In this document: positions 1 through 6,158 of the stretch, in pieces
Layout of the letters: each line of letters opens with the position of its first letter
Numbering within the stretch: position 1 is the stretch's first letter
NCBI GenBank assembly: GCA_023249835.1
Contig: JAHFBY010000091.1
Coordinates: 1-6,725, forward strand
Direction: 5' to 3'
Source of the DNA: Elusimicrobiota bacterium
GTDB lineage: Bacteria > Elusimicrobiota > Elusimicrobia > 2-02-FULL-39-32
Length of the DNA stretch: 6,725 bases
Position numbers and translations under genes: made by a program
The notes under the pieces: generated by a model
Told to the model about the DNA's origin: nothing
Seen by the model: only the letters and a program-made list of their open reading frames with translations
Databases searched by the model: none

Positions 1-1
1 T

Positions 2-604
2 TTTTCCATTGTTGGCACGATAGCCGTAATCGGTCTGATCGCGGCTTTTATCATAACCAACCTCCAAAAAGTGAAGAAAGAGGCCTGGGAAAGATATTCT
101 GCCGGACAGAACTGGCTATTTGCCGGCAATCCGCAAAATGCGGTCAACATGTTCAACGAAGTCATCACTAATTATCCGCAAACACCGGCTGCAGTCTATG
201 CGCTTATTGGTAAAGCCGATCTATTATACCGGCAAAGAAATTTTAAAGAAGCCGCTCAAGCTTATGAAGAGGCCCTATCAAAAAATCCCAATAAAGTGAT
301 TTTACCGTTCATTTATTCCGGGTTGGGAGTGGCTCAGGAAGACGCGGGCAACAATGATGCGGCTATCCTCAATTACAAGAAGTTTATCAGCGAATTTCCC
401 GACCATTTCATGGTTCCTAAAATCTATGAAGATTTAGGCAGGGCCTATGAACTCGCGCTAAATCAAGACGCTGCCAAGCAAACTTATGAGAAAATTATCA
501 CCATGTATCCCAGCACTCCCTGGTCAGAGTGGGCGCGCGCGCGTTATCAAGCATTAGCGCCTCAGCCTTTCCAATCAGCTCCTAATTCGGAAAACAGTCA
601 TTAA
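2..604 (+). CDS. Membrane-anchored TPR-repeat protein, 5' end outside window
   Basis: The frame is open from the left edge, so this is the C-terminal 200 residues of a longer protein; the GTG at 71 is an internal Val codon and not a convincing start, because the codons before it encode a clean hydrophobic helix (about residues 2-19, with IVGTIAVIGLIAAFII). A short basic stretch (QKVKKE) follows, then three to four TPR-like helical pairs: around AGQNWLFAGNPQNAV, LYRQRNFKEAAQAYEEAL, GVAQEDAGNNDAAILNYKKF and GRAYELALNQDAAKQTYEKI. The C-terminus is a Pro/Gln/Ser-rich tail. One N-terminal helix plus a soluble TPR domain resembles YfgM-type or Tol-Pal-associated TPR proteins, which act as protein-protein scaffolds at the inner membrane facing the periplasm. 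Its stop lies 3 nt before the beta-barrel gene, so the two are probably cotranscribed. The TPR call is firm; the cellular role and exact family are not. Confidence 0.85.
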   Translation, partial: FSIVGTIAVIGLIAAFIITNLQKVKKEAWERYSAGQNWLFAGNPQNAVNMFNEVITNYPQTPAAVYALIGKADLLYRQRNFKEAAQAYEEALSKNPNKVILPFIYSGLGVAQEDAGNNDAAILNYKKFISEFPDHFMVPKIYEDLGRAYELALNQDAAKQTYEKIITMYPSTPWSEWARARYQALAPQPFQSAPNSENSH

Positions 605-607
605 TCC

Positions 608-2023
608 ATGGATAAAAAAATAAATTGCGCCTTTTGGTCAAAGTTAATAAGTTCATCTCTACTCTCTATCTTGACCGGTGTAAGTCTAACTCACAGCGCC
701 ACTAAACTCGATATCGGCGCGGAATACCGTTTACGCGGCATCCAGTTAAACAATCCCACCTATGCCTCGGAATTGCCCATTGACACTGGAAAAACCATAA
801 ATTACAGCTATTATTCCAACCGCGCAAAAGTTTATGTTAAAGGAAAATTTGATTCCGGCGTTGAGATTGGAACTGTACTGCAAGCCATTGGGGTGTCCGG
901 GTCTACCGGACCTATTTTAAATCGTTATCCTGACGAAAAATTTGTTCCTTTTATAGAAAACGCTTACCTTAAAGCGAACGATGTTATGGATTGGCCTATC
1001 AACCTAACTTTTGGCCGGCAGCCCTACGCTTGGGGCAATGGGATGCTCTTATCTGACGACGATTTAGGTTTTAACGGCATCCGCGCTGATATTGGACCCT
1101 ATTGGGGAGTACGATCATATCTCTTCGCGGCAAAAGCCCAAGACAAATTGATTGGAGAACTAAACAGCGACATCTACTTAGGTGGGCTTTCTTATGATTT
1201 TGGCATTCATAAAGTCCTGCTGGGCACTATTTTGGAAAAAGATCAAACCGGATCTAACTATACGGACATTTCCAAGATCATGGACAATCCAAGTTCTTCC
1301 ACAAACTCGGTAACCTCCGACAAGATATCCCGCCAATTCATCGATCTGCAAATTTCAGCAAGACTTGAAAAAGGCGCATTTTACAATTTAGAATACGTCA
1401 TGCAAAGAGGTTCGGCGGAAGTGCCCGGGCGCAGCATTAAGCTAAGCGGTTCGGCGCTTAGCTTTGAAGGCGGTTTTGATTTTATTCACCCGCGCTATAA
1501 ACGCATGATATTAGCGTTTGTGTTCATGCAAGGTTCAGGGGACAAATCGTCTACATCGGACGAGAACGAAAAATTTAACCCTTCCTTCGGCCATAAATAT
1601 GACGGGCTGGAATATTCGGGCTATGGCGATTTTTTTGCCGCCACGCCCTACTCTTTCTTCAATCAAGATAAAATTATCCTTCCCGTTAAAATTGGAGATA
1701 AAATTATTTCGCAGCACAATTACACCACAATGTTTTCCGGTTTACGAATGTTCGGGTTCCGCGGATCCGTCAACCCGTGGGAACCGTTTACAGCGGGCTT
1801 AGAGTTTTATATATTTACCGCTTTGGAGACCCCAGACATTCGTAACGGCGCTCCCACTACCATTGACGATAATGAAATTGGGCGAGAAATGGTGATCAGC
1901 GCGTCTTACCTCTATTCCAATCGATTAAAATTCCTGCTGCGATGGGGAAAACTATTTCCCAGCGTTAACTTAAACAATATTGGTTCATCCCGCATAACGT
2001 TTGAAGTTTCCGGAAAATTTTAA
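608..2023 (+). CDS. Outer-membrane beta-barrel protein (porin / alginate-export-like)
   Basis: A 471-aa protein starting at ATG 608, with an N-terminal signal peptide: Lys at 3-4, a hydrophobic core around residues 13-27, and a probable signal-peptidase site near T28-H29-S30. The mature part is rich in alternating polar/hydrophobic strands with many Tyr, Phe and Gly (e.g. LDIGAEYRLRG, KVYVKGKFDSGVEIGTVLQ), and the last residue is Phe (RITFEVSGKF), the usual C-terminal signature for outer-membrane barrel insertion. The stretch around 135-160 (FGRQPYAWGNGMLL, then GFNGIRAD) recalls the GRQ...W/G...D-R pattern of alginate-export-type barrels, but this is recognition from memory and could also be another porin family. 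It would sit in the outer membrane and pass small solutes or saccharides. No good Shine-Dalgarno precedes the start, so translation may be coupled to the upstream TPR gene 3 nt away. Substrate unknown. Confidence 0.8.
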   Translation: MDKKINCAFWSKLISSSLLSILTGVSLTHSATKLDIGAEYRLRGIQLNNPTYASELPIDTGKTINYSYYSNRAKVYVKGKFDSGVEIGTVLQAIGVSGSTGPILNRYPDEKFVPFIENAYLKANDVMDWPINLTFGRQPYAWGNGMLLSDDDLGFNGIRADIGPYWGVRSYLFAAKAQDKLIGELNSDIYLGGLSYDFGIHKVLLGTILEKDQTGSNYTDISKIMDNPSSSTNSVTSDKISRQFIDLQISARLEKGAFYNLEYVMQRGSAEVPGRSIKLSGSALSFEGGFDFIHPRYKRMILAFVFMQGSGDKSSTSDENEKFNPSFGHKYDGLEYSGYGDFFAATPYSFFNQDKIILPVKIGDKIISQHNYTTMFSGLRMFGFRGSVNPWEPFTAGLEFYIFTALETPDIRNGAPTTIDDNEIGREMVISASYLYSNRLKFLLRWGKLFPSVNLNNIGSSRITFEVSGKF

Positions 2024-2044
2024 AAGACTACCTACCGTTTAAAC

Positions 2045-4267
2045 ATGCACAAAGTTCACCTCGCCCTTATCTGGCACCAACACCAGCCATTCTATAAAGA
2101 CTTAAGAACTCAAAAAGCGGTCATGCCCTGGGTTCGACTGCATGCGACTAAGGACTACTATGACATGGTCGCGATTTTAGATCAATACCCTAACGTTCAC
2201 TTTACGGTAAACTTAGTGCCGTCTTTGGTCTTTCAGTTAAAAGATTTTGCGGATAACGCACTCAGCGATCCTTGGCTTGAACGCACCTTAATCCCAGCGG
2301 ACAAGTTAACTTCAGAAGATCAATGTTGGATATTAGAACACTTTTTTTACTGCAATTGGGACACCATGATTGGCCCCAACCCACGGTTTAACGAACTATT
2401 AGAGAAACGGGGCCGACGCGCCAATAGCTCTGATTACAAAAAAATTTGCGCCTATTTTTCAGTTCAAGACTTTTTAGACTTACAGGTTTGGTTCAATCTG
2501 GCCTGGATGGACCCTTATTGGCAGGACCACGATCCTCTCATCCAATCGCTTTACAAAAAAGGACGCGGGTTTGAAGAAGAGGACAAAATTAAAATTATTG
2601 ATAAGCAACGCGAGATCTGTCATAAAGTGATTGAAAAGCATTCTGAACTTTGGCGCAAAGGCCAAATAGAAATTTCTACAACTCCTTTTTACCATCCCAT
2701 TCTGCCGCTCCTGTGCAATACGGACAGCGCGCAAATGGCCATGCCCGGATCCCTTAAACCTAAAACCCCATTCGAGCGGCCAGAGGACGCCCGCCAACAG
2801 GTAAAAAAAGCGTTGGACTACATGGAACAAATTTTTGGGCAACGCCCCAAAGGGATGTGGCCGTCGGAAGGTGCGGTCTCCGCAGAGTCTCTTGGCATTA
2901 TTCATGAATCCGGCATCCAATGGACGGCAACGGACGAGGGCATTTTATTTAACTCATTACGCTTAATGAATGATGAAGCCACGCGATCTCGAACAGTGCT
3001 CTACCAACCTTTTAAGGTAGATTTAACTGATGGCACCAAAAACCGCAATTCCATACAGATGATCTTTCGCGACCATTCTCTTTCAGACGCCATTGGCTTT
3101 GTTTATTCGCGCATGGACCCGCAAGCAGCCGCAGAAGACCTGATTACGCACTTAATTAAGATTGGGGAAGCGATGAACGAAAGCGTTCAACCTCCGCTGG
3201 TTTCAATAATTCTAGATGGGGAAAACTGCTGGGAGTTTTACCATAGGGACGGCGCCGATTTTTTAAATGCCCTTTATTCACGATTAAATAACCATCCTAA
3301 AATTCAAACAACAACGGTCAGCGGCTATTTGCAGCAATATCCGGCTCAAAAAAGTTTAACCCAAGTTTGGTCAGGTTCCTGGATCAATTCCGATTTCTCT
3401 ATTTGGATTGGGCACCCGGAAGACAACCAATCTTGGGATCTTTTGACTGAAGCTCGAGAACTAATTGCCAAAGAGGAAAAAATTCATCCGGAATTGAGCC
3501 AGGACCCTGCGTTTTTAAGCGCAAAAGAATCGCTTTATATCGCGGAGGGGTCAGATTGGTGTTGGTGGTACGGTGACCAGAACTCTACTGTTCAAGATGA
3601 GCTGTTTGACGAACTCTTTCGCAGTCACATTAAAAATATTTATAAATCTCTGCAAAAAGAGCCCCCGGAAAAGCTAAACTTAGCCATTAAGAAAAAGCAG
3701 CCTAAAGGTCTGCACCTTTTGCCGCGCGGAATGGTCCACCCCAAAATTGACGGGCTGGTGACCAATTATTATGAATGGCGTACAGCCGGCTCCTATAAAC
3801 CCATTGGCGGCGGGGGCGCTATGCACAACGCCAAAAACCTAATTTCCCAAATCTATTACGGATTTGATCTAGACCACTTATATTTGCGGGTTGATTTTAA
3901 CCAAATACCCAATGGCGCTGATTTTGCAGATTTAAATTTAAAAGTGTTATTTCACAATCCATCTGAAAAAGAATGCCAAGTCATTTGGGAACAAGCTATT
4001 AAAAATGATCTTAAAAGCTATCCTAAAACACAAGCTATTTGCAAAAATCTAACTAATCAAACTCAGCAAACAATTCAGGCCCAAACCAACAAAATTTTAG
4101 AGTTAGCTGTACCCTTTAAATGGCTTAAAAAAGAGCCTGACGAACCAATAGAATTTGCCATACAATTAAGTAAAAACAACATTCCGATAGAACGCGTTCC
4201 AGCAGAAATCAATCTCCAGTTTGACCGTCCGAACCCCGATTTTGGTTCAGACAACTGGTCTGTATAA
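2045..4267 (+). CDS. Glycoside hydrolase family 57 (amylopullulanase/alpha-amylase-like)
   Basis: A 740-aa protein. The five GH57 regions can be followed: region 1 HQHQP at 11-15; region 2 G206-QIEISTTPFYHPILP with E209 and H217; region 3 GMWPSEG at 270-276, where E275 is the likely catalytic nucleophile; region 4 probably LDGEN at 390-394 with D391 as likely acid/base; region 5 SDWCWWYGDQN at 503-513. An FRDHSLSD...GF motif at 341-352 is also typical of the DUF1957/amylopullulanase-like branch. After about residue 555 comes a separate C-terminal beta-rich domain starting near the GGGG run. GH57 enzymes are retaining enzymes that hydrolyse or transfer alpha-1,4 and sometimes alpha-1,6 glucosidic links in glycogen, starch or maltodextrins. 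The catalytic barrel begins at residue 5 and there is no signal peptide, so a cytoplasmic role is likely. The ATG follows the palindrome GTTTAAAC directly and has no clear Shine-Dalgarno; the gap to the barrel gene is 21 nt. Exact specificity (alpha-amylase, pullulanase or transferase) cannot be fixed from sequence. Confidence 0.92.
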   Translation: MHKVHLALIWHQHQPFYKDLRTQKAVMPWVRLHATKDYYDMVAILDQYPNVHFTVNLVPSLVFQLKDFADNALSDPWLERTLIPADKLTSEDQCWILEHFFYCNWDTMIGPNPRFNELLEKRGRRANSSDYKKICAYFSVQDFLDLQVWFNLAWMDPYWQDHDPLIQSLYKKGRGFEEEDKIKIIDKQREICHKVIEKHSELWRKGQIEISTTPFYHPILPLLCNTDSAQMAMPGSLKPKTPFERPEDARQQVKKALDYMEQIFGQRPKGMWPSEGAVSAESLGIIHESGIQWTATDEGILFNSLRLMNDEATRSRTVLYQPFKVDLTDGTKNRNSIQMIFRDHSLSDAIGFVYSRMDPQAAAEDLITHLIKIGEAMNESVQPPLVSIILDGENCWEFYHRDGADFLNALYSRLNNHPKIQTTTVSGYLQQYPAQKSLTQVWSGSWINSDFSIWIGHPEDNQSWDLLTEARELIAKEEKIHPELSQDPAFLSAKESLYIAEGSDWCWWYGDQNSTVQDELFDELFRSHIKNIYKSLQKEPPEKLNLAIKKKQPKGLHLLPRGMVHPKIDGLVTNYYEWRTAGSYKPIGGGGAMHNAKNLISQIYYGFDLDHLYLRVDFNQIPNGADFADLNLKVLFHNPSEKECQVIWEQAIKNDLKSYPKTQAICKNLTNQTQQTIQAQTNKILELAVPFKWLKKEPDEPIEFAIQLSKNNIPIERVPAEINLQFDRPNPDFGSDNWSV

Positions 4268-4273
4268 GGTTTA

Positions 4274-4387
4274 TTAAACTGGGCCTGCTTTTAAGGTCAC
4301 GCCAAATATTTTGGCGATGGATACAATAGCCGCGGCCTCTGTTGAATTTGATAATGCTTTCATAAGATCATTGTGGTAAGGTGTTTT
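4274..4387 (-). pseudogene. Remnant of HigA-type addiction-module antidote, middle deleted
   Basis: Directly behind the RES stop codon and in the same frame, 37 sense codons run to a TAA. The first part, KTPYHNDLMKAL...EAAA, looks like the N-terminus of HigA-type antidote proteins (families with a K-P-Y/F-x-x-D-L-x-K-A-L...EA-A-Y-L start). The second part, IAKIFGVTLKAGPV, looks like their C-terminal end (L-x-K/I-A-x-x-x-G-x-x-L-x-V/A-x-P). The roughly 60 residues that should lie between, including the helix-turn-helix, are absent, so this looks like an in-frame internal deletion. There is no ATG at the expected start; only an internal ATG at 4363 exists. The sequence CGCCAAA-TAT-TTTGGCG (4300-4316) inside it is a 7-bp hairpin with no following T-run. 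The family assignment is from memory and rests on about 35 residues. Alternatively it is a chance open frame. Confidence 0.5.
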
Positions 4388-5032
4388 CTAGTTAACTTCA
4401 TTCCACTCGATGATAAGCCTGTTGTTCACCCAAAAGAGTGAACGCTTTCTTGCTTGAAAAACAAATGAGAGAGAACGTTCCTCACCGATATTTTTACCTA
4501 AAACGTGTATATCAAAAACCGCGAAATTTTCTCCTCTGTTCGGGTCACGACACGAAGGGTATTTAACACCTTTGACTTCAGGGTTCATCCTAATATATTC
4601 ATGCGAGGCGGTAAGATTTTTGCGATCCGTTAACGCCCTCACATGTGGATGTCTCATTAAATCGGTGACCTTTTTTTCATTTAATGAGAGAGAAAAAAGC
4701 GTTCGATTGCCGGTTTCATCTTCTGCTCCAAGATGGAGTCTCTCGCGTATAAAATAGTAGGCGTGTTCATACAGTGCGGTATTAGCGAATTTTGAGGAAT
4801 ATAAAACACGAATATCTGACTCAGGAGGTTTAAAGCGCGCTTGATAATGTGCTTCTACAGGAATAGGATAACGAAAGGGTGTTGAGATTAAGAGATGCCA
4901 ACTATCCACAAATTGATCTGGCTTGGCAGCTTCCAATAAAGATTCAAGCTGAACAGCGTTTTCCGGAGAGGATGTAGACGCATAGGCGTACAACGGTGCT
5001 TGAGGTTGGACTATACGATAAACAGAGATCAT
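4388..5032 (-). CDS. RES-domain toxin of Xre-RES toxin-antitoxin module
   Basis: A 214-aa protein with the RES-domain pattern: YRIV near the N-terminus, TPFRYP at 51-56, ARF with R66, VLYSS with Y78, AL-Y-E with E89 followed by AYYF, and GVKYPSCR with S160 followed by GENFAVFD. The domain is named for conserved Arg, Glu and Ser; R66, E89 and S160 are the best candidates here. Known RES toxins (ParT, MbcT and relatives) have an ADP-ribosyltransferase-like fold and either degrade NAD+ or modify a cytosolic target, arresting growth unless bound by the antitoxin. The start ATG overlaps the antitoxin stop as ATGA (5029-5032) and has no Shine-Dalgarno of its own, so its translation should be coupled to that of the antitoxin. 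The length and all expected motifs look intact. It converges on the GH57 gene. The stop is TAG and the frame stays open after it into an antidote-like remnant. Confidence 0.88.
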   Translation of the reverse strand: MISVYRIVQPQAPLYAYASTSSPENAVQLESLLEAAKPDQFVDSWHLLISTPFRYPIPVEAHYQARFKPPESDIRVLYSSKFANTALYEHAYYFIRERLHLGAEDETGNRTLFSLSLNEKKVTDLMRHPHVRALTDRKNLTASHEYIRMNPEVKGVKYPSCRDPNRGENFAVFDIHVLGKNIGEERSLSFVFQARKRSLFWVNNRLIIEWNEVN

Positions 5033-5457
5033 GCACCGCGCCCGCGCACATAATCCAAATATCGTCGAATTTGTATAAGCCCTTCAACCGAACGGCGCAT
5101 GGAAACTGCTGGCGCCTCGCCTAATCCAGGATGACGAGTTTCAAGCCATGCCTTTTGTTTTACTGGCGATGAAAACATCGCAAAAAGACTCCGGTGAATC
5201 GCAAGAAGGTGGAGGACAGTTTCCGTGTCTGGAGTAAAAGATCCTGGAGGCTCAACGGGCACACGATTGGCACGGAGCCAGTGATTGACCGTGGTTCGCG
5301 AGATGTGAAGGAAACTTGCAACATCCACATCAGACAACTTCCATTCTTTTTTTAAAGTGGTTAAAGCTTCTGCCACGGCCTGTGAAGCTTTTTGCTGATG
5401 AAAAACAACCTTATCGAGAAGAGTTCCCTTTTCAGGGGGGGATAGAGTGATTGACAT
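5029..5457 (-). CDS. Xre/MbcA/ParS-type antitoxin of the RES module
   Basis: A 142-aa protein. A helix-turn-helix lies at about 41-62 (LSDVDVASFLHISRTTVNHWL), and the C-terminal part (about 83-142, with SLFAMFSSPVKQKAWLETRHPGLG and SVEGLIQIRRYLDYVRGRG) matches the MbcA/ParS/Xre toxin-binding domain (DUF2384), in which a Trp-Leu-x-x-x-x-x-x-L-G/P stretch precedes a final helical pair. It is expected to bind and block the RES toxin and, with the toxin, to repress its own promoter. The start at ATG 5457 is supported by AAGGAGA (5464-5470) 6-7 nt upstream and by a near-consensus promoter just behind it. The gene precedes the toxin with a 4-nt overlap, which is the normal order for this class. It looks intact. 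Confidence 0.9.
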   Translation of the reverse strand: MSITLSPPEKGTLLDKVVFHQQKASQAVAEALTTLKKEWKLSDVDVASFLHISRTTVNHWLRANRVPVEPPGSFTPDTETVLHLLAIHRSLFAMFSSPVKQKAWLETRHPGLGEAPAVSMRRSVEGLIQIRRYLDYVRGRGA

Positions 5458-5463
5458 GAATTT

Positions 5464-5470
5464 TCTCCTT
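5464..5470 (-). promoter_or_regulatory. Strong Shine-Dalgarno of the Xre antitoxin
   Basis: AAGGAGA reads on the - strand, leaving 6 nt to the ATG at 5457. It fixes the start. Given the -10 box at 5478-5483, transcription should begin near 5471, so this site would lie almost at the 5' end of a leader of about 14 nt. Confidence 0.75.
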
Positions 5471-5477
5471 TTCTCAC

Positions 5478-5505
5478 ATTATACCACAAGTACCTGTTTT
5501 GTCAA
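5478..5505 (-). promoter_or_regulatory. Sigma-70 type promoter of the Xre-RES operon
   Basis: On the - strand a perfect -35 box TTGACA (5500-5505) and a perfect -10 box TATAAT (5478-5483) are separated by 16 bp, one base under the optimum. This is as strong a match to the housekeeping promoter as can be expected and points straight at the antitoxin start 20 nt downstream. Toxin-antitoxin promoters are commonly strong and held down by the complex itself, which fits the palindromes seen at 5486-5512. Confidence 0.85.
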
Positions 5506-5512
5506 TATATTG
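5486..5512. promoter_or_regulatory. Candidate operator: two palindromes in the Xre-RES promoter
   Basis: ACAAGTACCTGT (5486-5497) is a 12-bp palindrome with one mismatched pair and fills most of the spacer between the -35 and -10 boxes. CAATATATTG (5503-5512) is a perfect 10-bp palindrome overlapping the -35 box. Their centres are 16 bp apart. A protein bound to either would block RNA polymerase, so they are reasonable binding sites for the helix-turn-helix antitoxin. The two palindromes differ in sequence, so at most one may be the true site. Confidence 0.45.
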
Positions 5513-5561
5513 TATTTATGCTAAATTAATCATACCCGATTATTAACTTGAAATGGTAGGA

Positions 5562-5693
5562 CTAAAAAATCACTCTTCTAACAACATAAACTTTCAAGGC
5601 AATATCCTTTTTTACTTCAATATAACCCCAAGCGGTATCTTTTACCAACGTACCGAATAAGATAGCGGTCATATATTGCGTTACAGGAAACAT
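5562..5693 (-). CDS. Doubtful 43-aa ORF, possible gene remnant
   Basis: An ATG at 5693 opens 43 codons ending in TAG. The translation has a protein-like mix, with hydrophobic start MFPVTQYMTAILFG and then TAWGYIEVKKDIALKVYVV, which would fit the end of a beta-rich domain. There is no Shine-Dalgarno, the codon two before the ATG is a stop, and I do not recognise a family. It may be the tail of a decayed gene, a small protein or chance; there is no further support. Confidence 0.2.
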   Translation of the reverse strand: MFPVTQYMTAILFGTLVKDTAWGYIEVKKDIALKVYVVRRVIF

Positions 5694-5758
5694 CCATTAC
5701 CGGATGCGCGGTGCAGTAAAACTAATTTAAAACGATAAAACAGAGGTTTTGAGAGGGC

Positions 5759-5819
5759 AAATCCGTTCCCCCTTTGACCCATAAAAAAGTTCCTATTCTT
5801 GGTAAGGGGGGAATCATTT
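5759..5819. repeat. Short inverted-repeat element (REP/MITE-like)
   Basis: Arms of 17 nt, 5759-5775 and 5803-5819, pair at about 12 positions, with a strong core TTCCCCCTT (5766-5774) against AAGGGGGGAA (5804-5813, one extra G). The 27-nt loop is AT-rich. Short elements with CCCCCTT...AAGGGGG ends are a recurrent type of dispersed bacterial repeat (REP or MITE-like), and this one lies between genes, right after the HigA-like gene ends at 5843, where it could also act as a 3' hairpin for that transcript. With a single copy in view, its repeat nature is inference. Confidence 0.45.
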
Positions 5820-5842
5820 TTATTCATGGCCGTTCATTATTT

Positions 5843-6157
5843 TTATGCCACTGAGACCAGTTTTATTTCATCGGGAACAATCATTAATCTGCCATGTAAC
5901 ATTCGTGCAGCTTTTTCATAATTACTCAAAAGATGATCAGTTTTTGGTTTTTCAAGTTTTGAAATATGAGCTTGTTTTACATGAAGATTGCTCGCCACTT
6001 TTTCTTGAGTAAAACCACGTAGCCGCCGAAGAATAGCTAACTGAGACGACAGTGGAACTTTTGCCAATTCTTCCAAGTAAGCAGATGCATATTCAGGATC
6101 ACGCCTAAGTTGTTTTGCAACGTCTTGATCAAACGGAGAGCGAACATTTTTTTTCAT
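5843..6157 (-). CDS. higA: HigA-like Xre-family antitoxin
   Basis: A 104-aa protein when started at ATG 6157. A longer frame from 6211 exists, but its first 18 codons lie inside the HigB frame, and AGGAG (6166-6170), 8 nt before ATG 6157, decides the start. The N-terminal part has EYASAYLEELAKVPL; a helix-turn-helix occupies about 40-69 (LAILRRLRGFTQEKVASNLHVKQAHISKLE), and a short C-terminal strand region follows (ARMLHGRLMIVPDE). This layout is that of antitoxins that follow Gp49/HigB-type toxins: it should bind the toxin and repress the joint promoter upstream of higB. The complete toxin frame ends at TAA 6159-6161, leaving 1 nt before this ATG, which is tight coupling. The gene is intact although its toxin partner is interrupted. 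Confidence 0.85.
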   Translation of the reverse strand: MKKNVRSPFDQDVAKQLRRDPEYASAYLEELAKVPLSSQLAILRRLRGFTQEKVASNLHVKQAHISKLEKPKTDHLLSNYEKAARMLHGRLMIVPDEIKLVSVA

Positions 6158-6158
6158 T

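Larger units (their letters stand above)
5458..5842. other. 385-bp gene-poor stretch between two TA modules
   Basis: The end next to 5457 holds the Shine-Dalgarno, promoter and palindromes of the Xre-RES operon. The middle (5562-5693, - strand) holds a 43-codon ORF of doubtful status. The hairpin CATCC-attacc-GGATG lies at 5691-5706. An inverted-repeat element lies at 5759-5819. I see no larger gene, no tRNA and no classical terminator here, although the downstream end of the HigA-like gene falls at 5843. Confidence 0.6.

Noticed and set aside
71..73. GTG at 71 as start of the TPR protein
   Set aside because: The frame is open to the left edge and the preceding 23 codons encode a typical membrane helix, so the GTG is internal.
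1518..1802. 94-codon open frame on the + strand inside the beta-barrel gene
   Set aside because: It lies wholly within the well-supported barrel gene in another frame, its translation has no recognisable domain, and there is no start signal.
2037..2044. Palindrome GTTTAAAC directly before the GH57 start as operator
   Set aside because: An 8-bp AT-rich palindrome inside an apparent operon is easily chance; no promoter boxes or second half-site surround it.
2480..2920. 146-codon open frame on the - strand opposite the GH57 gene
   Set aside because: It is a shadow of the GH57 coding sequence, covering catalytic regions 2 and 3; composition is rich in Arg/Phe/His as expected from antisense reading.
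4300..4316. Hairpin CGCCAAA-TAT-TTTGGCG as terminator between the convergent genes
   Set aside because: The stem is only 7 bp and partly AT, and no T-run follows on either strand; it lies inside the antidote-like remnant and may be coincidental.
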